A model generated the notes under the pieces. That model did not search any database. It was not told the DNA's origin and saw nothing but the letters and a program-made list of their open reading frames with translations. From assembly GCA_017456945.1 (NCBI GenBank), contig JAFTIK010000019.1, positions 1-20,606 on the forward strand: a stretch of DNA of 20,606 nt, written 5' to 3'. Made by a program: the position numbers and the translations under genes. Below are positions 1-8,127 of the stretch, one piece after another. The DNA comes from Clostridia bacterium. GTDB lineage: Bacteria; Bacillota_A; Clostridia; Christensenellales; Borkfalkiaceae. Position 1 is the stretch's first letter. Each line of letters begins with the position of its first letter.

Positions 1-3000
1 CGCTACCCTTAACCTTGATAATCGGCTTAACCTGTTCGGTAACCGTTACCAAGAATTCTATGGGGTTATCAGCGCCCGTGCCGTTTGTATCTACTGCAAC
101 GTAGGTTATTCTATACGTACCTGCTACCGACAATTCAACTTGATAATCAACAGACGGGGTTACGTTTTCAAGCGTCAACCCGTTAACGTCTTTCACCTTG
201 CTAATAACGTCGTTATTTTCCACGGTAACCGATACGGTAAAGTCTTCTTTTAAGATACTACCGAAAACGTCGCTAGCCGTAGCCTTAGGTATGGTTATTA
301 TCTGACCCACGTCGAATATGCCGTTAAGCGTACCGTTAACCGTTATATACGGATTGCCCGTATCTTTCTTGGTGTTGCTTGCAAAGTTTTGACCGTTCAA
401 AGAATGCAACTTCAAACTCATACCTTCGCTAGGCGTTTCTCCCGTTAACGCGATAGATACGTAAACGGTATCGCTAAACCCTGCGAAAGGTTTGCCATTT
501 TCATAAGTTCTAGGAACAACCAGTTCTGCGCCCGTAATAACGTCGTAAATCTTTTCCGTCTTGTTGCTATAATTGAAACTAATAATATTTTCGGTAATAC
601 CAGCAAGCGAGCCTGTGAACGGTTGAGAAGTTTCCCCGTTAACCGTCATTACAACGCTATTAGTAGCAGGGTCGTTAGAAATAATCAAAACCAAAGATTT
701 AGATTTATCTAACGCGTCGGTTATAGTTACCTTAAAGGAAACAAGATTGTTGTCGTAAGGTTTTACCGCCCCGTTTTCATCTTTTTCTAGTGTATTTTTA
801 TCAATATCTACGTCAAATTCAAAAGATAGGTTTTGACTTGCCAACGGTTGAACGAAATACGCCGTTCCGTCGTTAACGTTAGAAGAAATTGTTAATCTAT
901 CAACAAACGGAGATACAGAAACGCCTTCATCTAAAACGAAATATCTTTCGTGCAAGAAGTACTTTTCGGGAATAGGCGTGCCCAAGATACCCATAGGCGT
1001 ATCTTTAATTTTGTAAACGGTTTTAACGGGTACTGAATAAGTTTCTAACACGGTATCGTTAGCCTTGTATTCAATAGTAACCGTTTCCTTAAGTTCTTCG
1101 GCTTCTTTTGCTTCTACGTCGCCACGGGCAATCGAATAAATACTGCCGTTAAAGAGAGCGCCGTTGATATACACGTCTGCCTTAGTTCTTTCACCGCTAC
1201 CGTTCTTGTAATCTATATAATACACCGAAGGAATTTCGTAAGAGTTGCCACGAACGAAACCTACGAAGGTAGGCAACGCGCTTACTACTACGGGGTCGTC
1301 TGGCGCGGTTACCGTTAAAGTATAACTTACGCTAGCGTGTCTGCCCGTGCCGTCGGTTACCGAGAATTCTACGAGATAATCCCCCGCCTTTTCGGTATAG
1401 ATGGCTTCTGAAGAAGTATCTACTTCAACCTTGTCTTCGCCCGTACCAAAGTAAACCTTGCGTTCTACTTGGAAACTGCCGATTGCGTTTTCCACCCCAA
1501 CGAGTTCGGGTGAGTAGAGCGGAATTTGAGTTGCTACGCCACCCGTTTTAACCGCTTGACTCTCGTCAATATTTAACGTAACGTCAGGTCTAACTTCTTG
1601 TACTTGAACTTCCACCGTCTTTTCGCCCACGTTCTTAAACGCGTCGATAGCGCGGTAAACTATATAATACGTGCCCGTTTTATCGGTAAGGAACTTGCCG
1701 TTTTGAACGGTAACGTCAACCAAGCGTTCGCCTACTTTATAGTAAACCTTTTGGCTAACTTCAAGTTCTTTGCCGTAGCAATCGGTTGCGCTAGCCTTTG
1801 GAACTTCAAGATATCTATCCTTAATACCTGCAATATTCGCATTAGTATCGTTTAAGGTTATTTTAGGATTAGCAACGTAATTTAAGTCGTTATTAGACAA
1901 ATCCACCCCGTCGATATTATAAACGATTGCTTTAGAGCCACCCGAAGTTACGCCTGCCAACGAAAAACTTACGTAAACGTAATCTGATTCAAAGCCAGAC
2001 CAAGGAAGAGTAACCATTCTGGTATCGTCTAAGTCCATTACGATATCCGTCTTTGCTCTCGCGTTGTGCGAGTAAATTTGTTTGGTTTCGTTATCGAAAT
2101 AAATGGCAACCTTACTATCGCTAGCGTGGAAACTTTGCCCCGTTACCGTGTTCGTGGTTAACTGCCCCTTAGCGGCGTTATAAATCATAAAGCCGTAAGT
2201 ATAATCTATTCTACCGTTAGTTCCGTCGTAAACGAAGTCGCCCCCTTCTGTATAGAACCCTGCGAGCGCTTGACCAGGGGCTGCCGTGCGAACGTAAGAC
2301 CACGTTGCGCTATTACCCGTATTGTAAACGTTAATAGTAATTACGTTTTCGGGGTTAGCCGCGTCGGTTATATAAATATTCACACCGCCAGCAGAAGCCG
2401 TGCCGTAAGCGCGTGGGTCGACAGACAACTCTATAAGCGGGCTTGCGTTCGACTTAATTTTGCTTGCGCCAGATGCGTTTTTCTCTGCTACGTTAACGTG
2501 ATTTGCAATGTTTATCGGTTGAGTATAACTTATAAGTTGGCCTGAAGACGAAACGGAAGCAACCACACCCGTTCTGCCCGTAAAGTCACTCTTGCCGTGT
2601 GAAATGCTTACGCCACTTGCAGTATAACTGAAAAAGTCTGTTACGTGCGCTTTAACGGTAATTTCCCTTTCAAACAAATATTCGCCGTATTCTGCGCGAA
2701 TAGTATAAACGCCCGTTTCAGATAGAACGAATTTTCTGTTAACGTACTTTTTGCCGTTCGGAAATTCCACCGTGAAACGATAATCAACGGACGCGCCGTT
2801 ATCGGTTACGATAAAGGAACTAGCGTCGATAAGCGTGCCCTTAACGTAATTCTCTTTAAGCCCATCTGCTATAAATCTAACTTTAGCGTCGGTTACGTTA
2901 ACTTGATAATCTAACGTTTCGCCCGCGCCGAGATCGTAAGAGAAAGTATAAGTACCAACCGAACGGAAAGTGTATTTAACACCGGAATTGATATTATTGT

Positions 3001-4168
3001 AACCTATAAGATTTACGCCGTTTCTCTTAATGGAAAGTTTGCCCAAAACTTCGCCGTAACGCAAAACGCCACCCGACAAAGTAATAACGGGTATAGTTAT
3101 TTTGTCCCCTACGCCATATTCGTTAAGCAAATCCCATTCGATTTGATAATCGTACGTGGGCGCTTGGTCGTACGCCGTTACGGTATAAGATTTTTCCACC
3201 TTTTTCCCGTCGGAATTTTCCGCAGAATAAGTAATGGTATATTCACCGCTTACGTAAGGGGTAAAACTCTTTTTGTTTTCTGATATAACCGAGCCACCCA
3301 TGCTAACGGTTACGCTTACGTCGCTTGAAATGCCGTCTTTAACGTCGTAACTTTCACCTTGTGGGATTTGGTAAACTTCGCCAACGATAGCGTTTTTGCT
3401 AACGAAAGCCGAAACTGCGGGATTACCCGATTCGGTAACTATCATTTTGTCGAGCGGACAACCGTTAATCGTATATAAGATTACCGAGCCGTAGTCTGCA
3501 ACGCCCGACAACCCTGATATAGTTAAATCTACCGAATACTTAGAGAAAGGCGATAAGGTTACGCCCATATTTCTGCCGTCGATTTCTTCTTCGGTAAGAC
3601 ACCAAACTAAAGTAGGCATTTCACCTGCGCTACTCGCGTAAACGGACATTGTATCCGGGTCAAACGAAAGAGCAACTTTTTCTGCAGAAATCTGCGTGTA
3701 AGTGCCTTTGCCGTTACAGAGCGTAGTTAAACCGCCATGTTTGCCGTTGCTGTAAAACACGCCTGCTTTAGCCCCGTTAACTTGAGCGTAAACGTTCAAA
3801 GCCGTGCCGTGTTCAACGACTAAATCGAAAGATTTTCCACTTTCATCAGTAAAGGTAAGACTAAACTTGCTTGCCGTTGCCACGCCGTTTTCTCTCTCTG
3901 GAAAATATTCCAAAGAAAAATCACCAACGACTTGACTCTTTAAGCGAGCGCTTTCCTTTACGCTTGCGCTAGATAGTTTCAAACCACTTTCCAAGAAGGT
4001 AACTTCCGAATCGATACTTACGGGGTCGAGTTCTACGCCCGACGGCATAAATAGTTCGGAAACCAAAAGTGGCGCTTCATCTGCATACGCTTGGTTGATG
4101 GTAGCGAAAAAGCCACCTATGGACAAGCATAGCATTAAAGAACATATTATACTTAAAATTTTCTTCAT
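1..4168 (-). CDS. Giant secreted multi-domain beta-sandwich/Ig-like surface protein (3' end beyond left edge)
   Basis: An uninterrupted reading frame of 1389 codons from ATG 4168 runs off the left edge, so the C-terminus and any anchor are not visible. The start has an AAGGAG Shine-Dalgarno site. Residues 1-29 form a signal peptide (MKK, a hydrophobic core, then AYA before DEAP), pointing to signal peptidase I and export. The mature part alternates lectin-like beta-sandwich modules (about 31-240, 508-760 and 1068-1265) with groups of Ig-like modules (about 243-506, 762-1066 and 1268 onward). The Ig-like modules carry the DUF5011/Big-type strand pattern G-x-Y-x-(I/V)-x-(Y/F)-x-(A/V)-x-(D/N), for example GEYTITYSAENSDGKK and GTYYIVYRAIDAF. 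Each sandwich has an F-D/N...(K/V)-Y...VYVS-type signature. I see no catalytic motif. It lies 26 bp behind the permease gene with no terminator between, so it is the last visible gene of the glycan operon. The inferred role is cell-surface glycan binding or adhesion; it could hide a catalytic domain beyond the edge. Confidence 0.88.
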   Translation of the reverse strand, partial: MKKILSIICSLMLCLSIGGFFATINQAYADEAPLLVSELFMPSGVELDPVSIDSEVTFLESGLKLSSASVKESARLKSQVVGDFSLEYFPERENGVATASKFSLTFTDESGKSFDLVVEHGTALNVYAQVNGAKAGVFYSNGKHGGLTTLCNGKGTYTQISAEKVALSFDPDTMSVYASSAGEMPTLVWCLTEEEIDGRNMGVTLSPFSKYSVDLTISGLSGVADYGSVILYTINGCPLDKMIVTESGNPAVSAFVSKNAIVGEVYQIPQGESYDVKDGISSDVSVTVSMGGSVISENKKSFTPYVSGEYTITYSAENSDGKKVEKSYTVTAYDQAPTYDYQIEWDLLNEYGVGDKITIPVITLSGGVLRYGEVLGKLSIKRNGVNLIGYNNINSGVKYTFRSVGTYTFSYDLGAGETLDYQVNVTDAKVRFIADGLKENYVKGTLIDASSFIVTDNGASVDYRFTVEFPNGKKYVNRKFVLSETGVYTIRAEYGEYLFEREITVKAHVTDFFSYTASGVSISHGKSDFTGRTGVVASVSSSGQLISYTQPINIANHVNVAEKNASGASKIKSNASPLIELSVDPRAYGTASAGGVNIYITDAANPENVITINVYNTGNSATWSYVRTAAPGQALAGFYTEGGDFVYDGTNGRIDYTYGFMIYNAAKGQLTTNTVTGQSFHASDSKVAIYFDNETKQIYSHNARAKTDIVMDLDDTRMVTLPWSGFESDYVYVSFSLAGVTSGGSKAIVYNIDGVDLSNNDLNYVANPKITLNDTNANIAGIKDRYLEVPKASATDCYGKELEVSQKVYYKVGERLVDVTVQNGKFLTDKTGTYYIVYRAIDAFKNVGEKTVEVQVQEVRPDVTLNIDESQAVKTGGVATQIPLYSPELVGVENAIGSFQVERKVYFGTGEDKVEVDTSSEAIYTEKAGDYLVEFSVTDGTGRHASVSYTLTVTAPDDPVVVSALPTFVGFVRGNSYEIPSVYYIDYKNGSGERTKADVYINGALFNGSIYSIARGDVEAKEAEELKETVTIEYKANDTVLETYSVPVKTVYKIKDTPMGILGTPIPEKYFLHERYFVLDEGVSVSPFVDRLTISSNVNDGTAYFVQPLASQNLSFEFDVDIDKNTLEKDENGAVKPYDNNLVSFKVTITDALDKSKSLVLIISNDPATNSVVMTVNGETSQPFTGSLAGITENIISFNYSNKTEKIYDVITGAELVVPRTYENGKPFAGFSDTVYVSIALTGETPSEGMSLKLHSLNGQNFASNTKKDTGNPYITVNGTLNGIFDVGQIITIPKATASDVFGSILKEDFTVSVTVENNDVISKVKDVNGLTLENVTPSVDYQVELSVAGTYRITYVAVDTNGTGADNPIEFLVTVTEQVKPIIKVKGS

Positions 4169-4194
4169 CAAAATTCTCCTTAAGATATTAGGAA

Positions 4195-5112
4195 TTAACC
4201 TTTCATACCACCTTCGGATACGTTATACATAAACTTATCTCTGAAGATCATAAAAATTATAAAAGTAGGAATCATAAGAATCATAAAGCCTGCAAGTTTA
4301 TAGGTTAAGAAGTTAGTGCCTTGCGACTGGTTGTTGTTAAATCTAAACAAGCCTAGCGCTGCCGGCGGATACTTCTGCAAATAAACTAGCGGAGCAGAAT
4401 AGTCGTTCCAGTACCCGATAAAACTTATCATCATAAAGGTAAATATCAAACTCTTAACGAGCGGGAACATAATTTGCACCATAACTTGTAAATCCCCCGC
4501 GCCGTCTATAACCGCAGCCTCTTTATACCCGTTATCTAAACTCTTGAACGCCGCGCCGATGATTAAGAAGGAGTTACCACCCGTAAAGGTCATTTTCATA
4601 ATAAAAATACCCGGCCAAGTGTTTCTTAAATGCAACGCTTCGGTCAACCTAATAGTTGATGGCATTGAGCCAAGAACGGGGACCATTAGCGAGAAGAAGT
4701 AAACGAAGTTTATAACTTTGTTAAACTTAAAATCGTGTTTGTTTACTACATACGCAACTACACAAGAAGTCATAACGCCGACTACCGCGCACCCTATCGA
4801 ATAGAAGAGCGAGTTGAATAACATTTCAGCAAGGTAAACTTGTCTGTCGCCCAAGTGACGCTCTAACCTAACAGAAATGGTTTCAAACGCCTTTATGTAG
4901 TTTGCGATAGAAAACTTATCGGGCCAGTTTGCAACCGTGCCTTGTACCAAATAGTCTTCGGGGTCGTGGAGAGATTTCATAATGCCCCAAGCCAAAATTG
5001 ATATTTGATAGATACAGTAAACGGTGAGAATAATAAAAACGGTAATCGTGTAGGGATTAGCCCACTTTCTCAACCTATCTTTAAAAGATACTTTATTCGC
5101 TTTAATTTCCAT
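4195..5112 (-). CDS. Carbohydrate ABC transporter permease (MalG/LplC-like, CUT1)
   Basis: Inner-membrane subunit of a sugar importer, about 305 residues with six predicted membrane segments. The cytoplasmic EAA loop that docks the ATPase is visible as YKEAAVIDGAGDLQVMVQIM with the following FP. The C-terminus (KFMYNVSEGGMKG) resembles the usual MalG-type ending (a Gly-rich tail after EGMTAGAVKG in the family). A GTG at 5121 and an ATG at 5118 are also in frame, but GAGG at 5121-5124 sits about 8 nt before ATG 5112, which makes 5112 the best start. It follows the partner permease by 13 bp. No ATP-binding protein is encoded in the operon, so it presumably uses a shared MsmX/UgpC-type ATPase. 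Confidence 0.93.
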   Translation of the reverse strand: MEIKANKVSFKDRLRKWANPYTITVFIILTVYCIYQISILAWGIMKSLHDPEDYLVQGTVANWPDKFSIANYIKAFETISVRLERHLGDRQVYLAEMLFNSLFYSIGCAVVGVMTSCVVAYVVNKHDFKFNKVINFVYFFSLMVPVLGSMPSTIRLTEALHLRNTWPGIFIMKMTFTGGNSFLIIGAAFKSLDNGYKEAAVIDGAGDLQVMVQIMFPLVKSLIFTFMMISFIGYWNDYSAPLVYLQKYPPAALGLFRFNNNQSQGTNFLTYKLAGFMILMIPTFIIFMIFRDKFMYNVSEGGMKG

Positions 5113-5125
5113 TTTCATCACCTCG

Positions 5126-6097
5126 TTAATACTGCACGTCAGGGGTAATCTTATTGAGAACTTTTCTCAACACGATAGTTAAGGGTACGAGAATAAGAGT
5201 AAAGAACATACCGATTGCCGAAGCCTTGGGATAATCTAGATACCCTTCGCTCTTTAACGTCAACACGTAAGTGTAGTACCCTATAGTTTGTATGGGCGAG
5301 CCTTCCGCAAAGAAGGTATATAAGTGCAAGTTAGCCGTAAAGATGCTAGTAAAGCCTAAAACCAAGTAAACAGCAAAGGTCGGAAGAATAAGCGGGAAGG
5401 TAATCTTTGCTAATTCTTGTAAAGGCGAACAACCTTCAAGTTTAGCGTATTCTACTAGTGTTTCAGGGATACGCATCATTGCGCTGGTATAGATAAGAAT
5501 AGAACCACCGATACCATCTAACACACCGAAGAACCAAGCCACCCAGAAAGTTGAACTCGGGTCGGATAAAAGACCTAACATAGTCTTACCGAAGTAAAGT
5601 TCTGCTAATTCAGGAAGAACTTGATCGACGATATACTTAAACATTAACGCCGTACAAGTGGTAGATAAAATCTGCGGTAAGAAGAGCATCGTCTTAAAGA
5701 ACCCGTGAGCAGGCATCTTCTTATAAACGTAGAACGGAAAGAGAAGTTGAAACGGCTTAACCAACCAACCGAGAAGGTAAACGTAGATAGCGTTTTTCAA
5801 CCCGTTAGAAAGGTTGGTGTTAGGTAACGTAAGTTCTATCCACATATTCTTAAAGTTCTTTAGCCCTACCCATTCAAATCCCTTACCTGGTATGTACGCT
5901 TGAAAGGACATTAAAAAACTGTTCAAGTTAACGTAAACGTAATAAAGGGCAAACTGAATCATAGGAAGGGCAACCATGCAGATATAGAAGATAGTTTCCT
6001 TTCTTCTAGCAGATGCCATAGTATTGAGTTTTTTGTTTGCTTTTTGTTGTTCGGGCGTTTGCGTTACGCAAGCGCCCTTATCGTTCGTCTGACTCAT
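5126..6097 (-). CDS. Carbohydrate ABC transporter permease (MalF/LplB-like, CUT1)
   Basis: This 323-residue protein is the second channel subunit of the importer. A hydrophilic N-terminal stretch of about 30 residues precedes the first membrane segment (about 35-57), and five more hydrophobic segments follow. The EAA loop reads EYAKLEGCSPLQELAKITFP, in the expected place before the last two membrane helices. A GGAG site lies about 11 nt before ATG 6097. An out-of-frame ATG lies between the two and is not used. It sits 40 bp after the binding-protein gene and 13 bp before the MalG-like gene, the classic order for a CUT1 system (binding protein, MalF, MalG). Confidence 0.94.
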   Translation of the reverse strand: MSQTNDKGACVTQTPEQQKANKKLNTMASARRKETIFYICMVALPMIQFALYYVYVNLNSFLMSFQAYIPGKGFEWVGLKNFKNMWIELTLPNTNLSNGLKNAIYVYLLGWLVKPFQLLFPFYVYKKMPAHGFFKTMLFLPQILSTTCTALMFKYIVDQVLPELAELYFGKTMLGLLSDPSSTFWVAWFFGVLDGIGGSILIYTSAMMRIPETLVEYAKLEGCSPLQELAKITFPLILPTFAVYLVLGFTSIFTANLHLYTFFAEGSPIQTIGYYTYVLTLKSEGYLDYPKASAIGMFFTLILVPLTIVLRKVLNKITPDVQY

Positions 6098-6137
6098 AAA
6101 TCATTTTTCTCCAAAATCTTATATTCGGATTTTTATC

Positions 6138-8075
6138 TTATTTGTTAAGTTGTTTCCATGCAATCGTCGTATAGTAGTTGTAAATACCTTCAAAGAAATC
6201 TTTAGCAGTCCAACCGAACTTCTTTATACCAGTAATCGGGAAAGAATATTCACCGACACCTTCTTTATACGCGTGGAACTGCCAAGCGTCACGCGTGTTC
6301 TTAAAGATTGAACGGTTGTTGTTCATAAATTCGTTGGTGGTGTAAGGATACATAACTTCTACGCCTTCGCCAAACTCAACGAAACTTTGCCCGTAAGGCG
6401 ACATTTGATTCCAGTATTCGTTGTTTTTAAGGTCAACGTTGATTGCGCGAAGCATGTTGGTTTTTGCTGTAAACAAACCTGCCATATCGTCACTATTAAA
6501 GAAAGACATGAACAATCTTGACACTTCGTATTGCGGTGAGTTTTTATCGATATTGTCGTTGATAAAGCAGAAAGAGTCGTTTTCGGTAACGATAACGTTC
6601 TTTTCTTTGTTTTCCGCTTTTTCTGCAAATCTATCTATTGTAGAACTCGGTAAAGGAAGAACGCCGAAGTTACGGTTTTCTTTAGCGTATTTACTATCAA
6701 CTTTTGCCATTGCTTCAAAGGTCTTGTTTGCTTCTTGTTGCCACCAAGCGCCATCCATAAGCATTGCGTTTTTGTTTTTGTTCTTTATGGTATAACCTTG
6801 CTTTAAGTAGTAGTTTTGCGCTTCACTTTGAGAAGTAGAGTCGTAACAAGCAGAGTTGGTCCACTTCGGGTGTTTTGCAATTTGTTCTGCAAACTGAAGA
6901 GCGTAAAGTTTACTTATACTTCTTTGAGCGTCGTAACCGTTTTCTTCGCCACCCGTAAAGGTTACAGGATCGTCGATAACAGGCTTACCGTCTTGGGTAA
7001 CGATTTTGCCGTTTTGTAATTTAACGAGATTATCGATAGTACCGTTAAGTGAATAGTAAACTTTAGTTCTTTCAAGCCCCATATCGTTAGTAAAGAGCGA
7101 CTGGGTAAGCATATCTGCGTAACCGGGGTTTGCGCCCGTCCAAATAAACGGGGTTACGTTAGATGCAACCATCTTATCGCAAAGCGCGTAGAACTCGTCG
7201 TAAGTAGCGGGGAAACCGTCGTCAAAGGTATCGTAAACGCCGTCAGGACCTGCGGACAAACCTAAATCCATAGTACCAGTTTTATTACCGTTTTCGTCGG
7301 TTATGGTGAAAACGCCGTTTGCATCAACGAAAGTCCAAGTCTGAGACTGTTCGCCTTTTTTGATTTTAGCCATTTCGATTTCGTAGTTCTGTTTTGCAGT
7401 TGTAAGAGCCGCTTGATATTCAGCGTTGTTTGCAAAATTATCTTTTCCAGCAATAGTTAGCGCAACGTATTCGCTAGGCGCGCCACCTTTTGCCAAATAG
7501 AAGTTCTTTTCGTTCCAAAGGTCAGCGTTGTAGTTTACGCTCTTAATAGCAAGATAGAACGGGAATGCTCTATATACGGGGGCGCTTTCAGTACCCCTAT
7601 TAAGGAAGGTGAGCATAACGTTATCTATCTTAGATGCAATGGTATTGCTTTCGTAAGTGTAAGAATCGCTAGCAACGTCGTACCCAGTAACTGCGGGCGA
7701 GTTTATAATATCGGTAACGTCCATAAACTTATGCGCGTATTGCAAGTAACTAACGTTTTCGGTAAAATAAACGTTATCGCGGTCGCTTTGCATACTTTCA
7801 TAGAAAGCGTTGCCGTTGATGTTGGTGTTGTGGTTGTAAAGAACTTGAACACCAGTTTTACCTTCTTCAAAAGACTTGTCTTTGAACTTTTCTTCAAAGG
7901 CTTTACCTATTGATTCAATGTAACTTCTACCTACGCCCAAGTCTAGGTTGGAAACGTAAAGTTGGGTTTTGGTTTTGTCGATTTTAACGCCCGTGTCGCC
8001 ACCACAGCCAACGCTGGTGATAGCAAGAACGAGAATCATAACGACAGCCATCAATGTTGAGAAAATTTTCTTCAT
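6138..8075 (-). CDS. Extracellular sugar-binding lipoprotein of the ABC importer
   Basis: Family 1 solute-binding protein, 645 residues, which is long compared with the usual 400-550. The N-terminus is a lipoprotein signal (MKK, hydrophobic core, then TSVGC with Cys24 as the lipidated residue; Ser at -3 is a mild deviation from the lipobox). A Gly-Gly-Asp linker follows. The mature part has the alternating alpha/beta look of the LplA/MalE class, with aromatic-rich stretches such as AWWQQEANKTFEAM and a Trp/Tyr-rich C-terminus. Its position directly upstream of the two permeases fixes its role as substrate-capturing subunit. GGAG sits about 8 nt before ATG 8075. A hairpin in the 52-bp gap upstream (8103-8126) may raise its expression over the GH gene. 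The large size suggests an oligosaccharide ligand; this is inference. Confidence 0.92.
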   Translation of the reverse strand: MKKIFSTLMAVVMILVLAITSVGCGGDTGVKIDKTKTQLYVSNLDLGVGRSYIESIGKAFEEKFKDKSFEEGKTGVQVLYNHNTNINGNAFYESMQSDRDNVYFTENVSYLQYAHKFMDVTDIINSPAVTGYDVASDSYTYESNTIASKIDNVMLTFLNRGTESAPVYRAFPFYLAIKSVNYNADLWNEKNFYLAKGGAPSEYVALTIAGKDNFANNAEYQAALTTAKQNYEIEMAKIKKGEQSQTWTFVDANGVFTITDENGNKTGTMDLGLSAGPDGVYDTFDDGFPATYDEFYALCDKMVASNVTPFIWTGANPGYADMLTQSLFTNDMGLERTKVYYSLNGTIDNLVKLQNGKIVTQDGKPVIDDPVTFTGGEENGYDAQRSISKLYALQFAEQIAKHPKWTNSACYDSTSQSEAQNYYLKQGYTIKNKNKNAMLMDGAWWQQEANKTFEAMAKVDSKYAKENRNFGVLPLPSSTIDRFAEKAENKEKNVIVTENDSFCFINDNIDKNSPQYEVSRLFMSFFNSDDMAGLFTAKTNMLRAINVDLKNNEYWNQMSPYGQSFVEFGEGVEVMYPYTTNEFMNNNRSIFKNTRDAWQFHAYKEGVGEYSFPITGIKKFGWTAKDFFEGIYNYYTTIAWKQLNK

Positions 8076-8102
8076 AATCTACTCTCCTCGTATGTTTTTA
8101 TT

Positions 8103-8126
8103 ATCAATCCGATTTCGGAATTTGAT
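8103..8126 (-). promoter_or_regulatory. Intercistronic hairpin between the GH28-like and binding-protein genes
   Basis: On the minus strand ATCAA and TCCGA pair with TCGGA and TTGAT across a very short AA centre, with a 2-nt bulge on one side. There is no T-tract, so it is not a convincing terminator. Its place just after the GH stop codon and before the binding-protein SD suits an mRNA-stability or processing element. Confidence 0.4.
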
Positions 8127-8127
8127 T

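Noticed and set aside
1598..2545. Plus-strand open frames of 85 and 91 codons (1598-1855, 2270-2545)
   Set aside because: They lie antisense inside the continuous minus-strand giant gene, lack SD sites and have shadow-like composition.
5113..5121. GTG 5121 or ATG 5118 as start of the MalG-like permease
   Set aside because: GTG is part of the SD itself and ATG 5118 is only about 2 nt from it; ATG 5112 has the normal spacing.
6421..6795. Plus-strand 124-codon frame within the binding-protein gene
   Set aside because: It is antisense to a clear solute-binding protein and has no recognisable domain or start signal.
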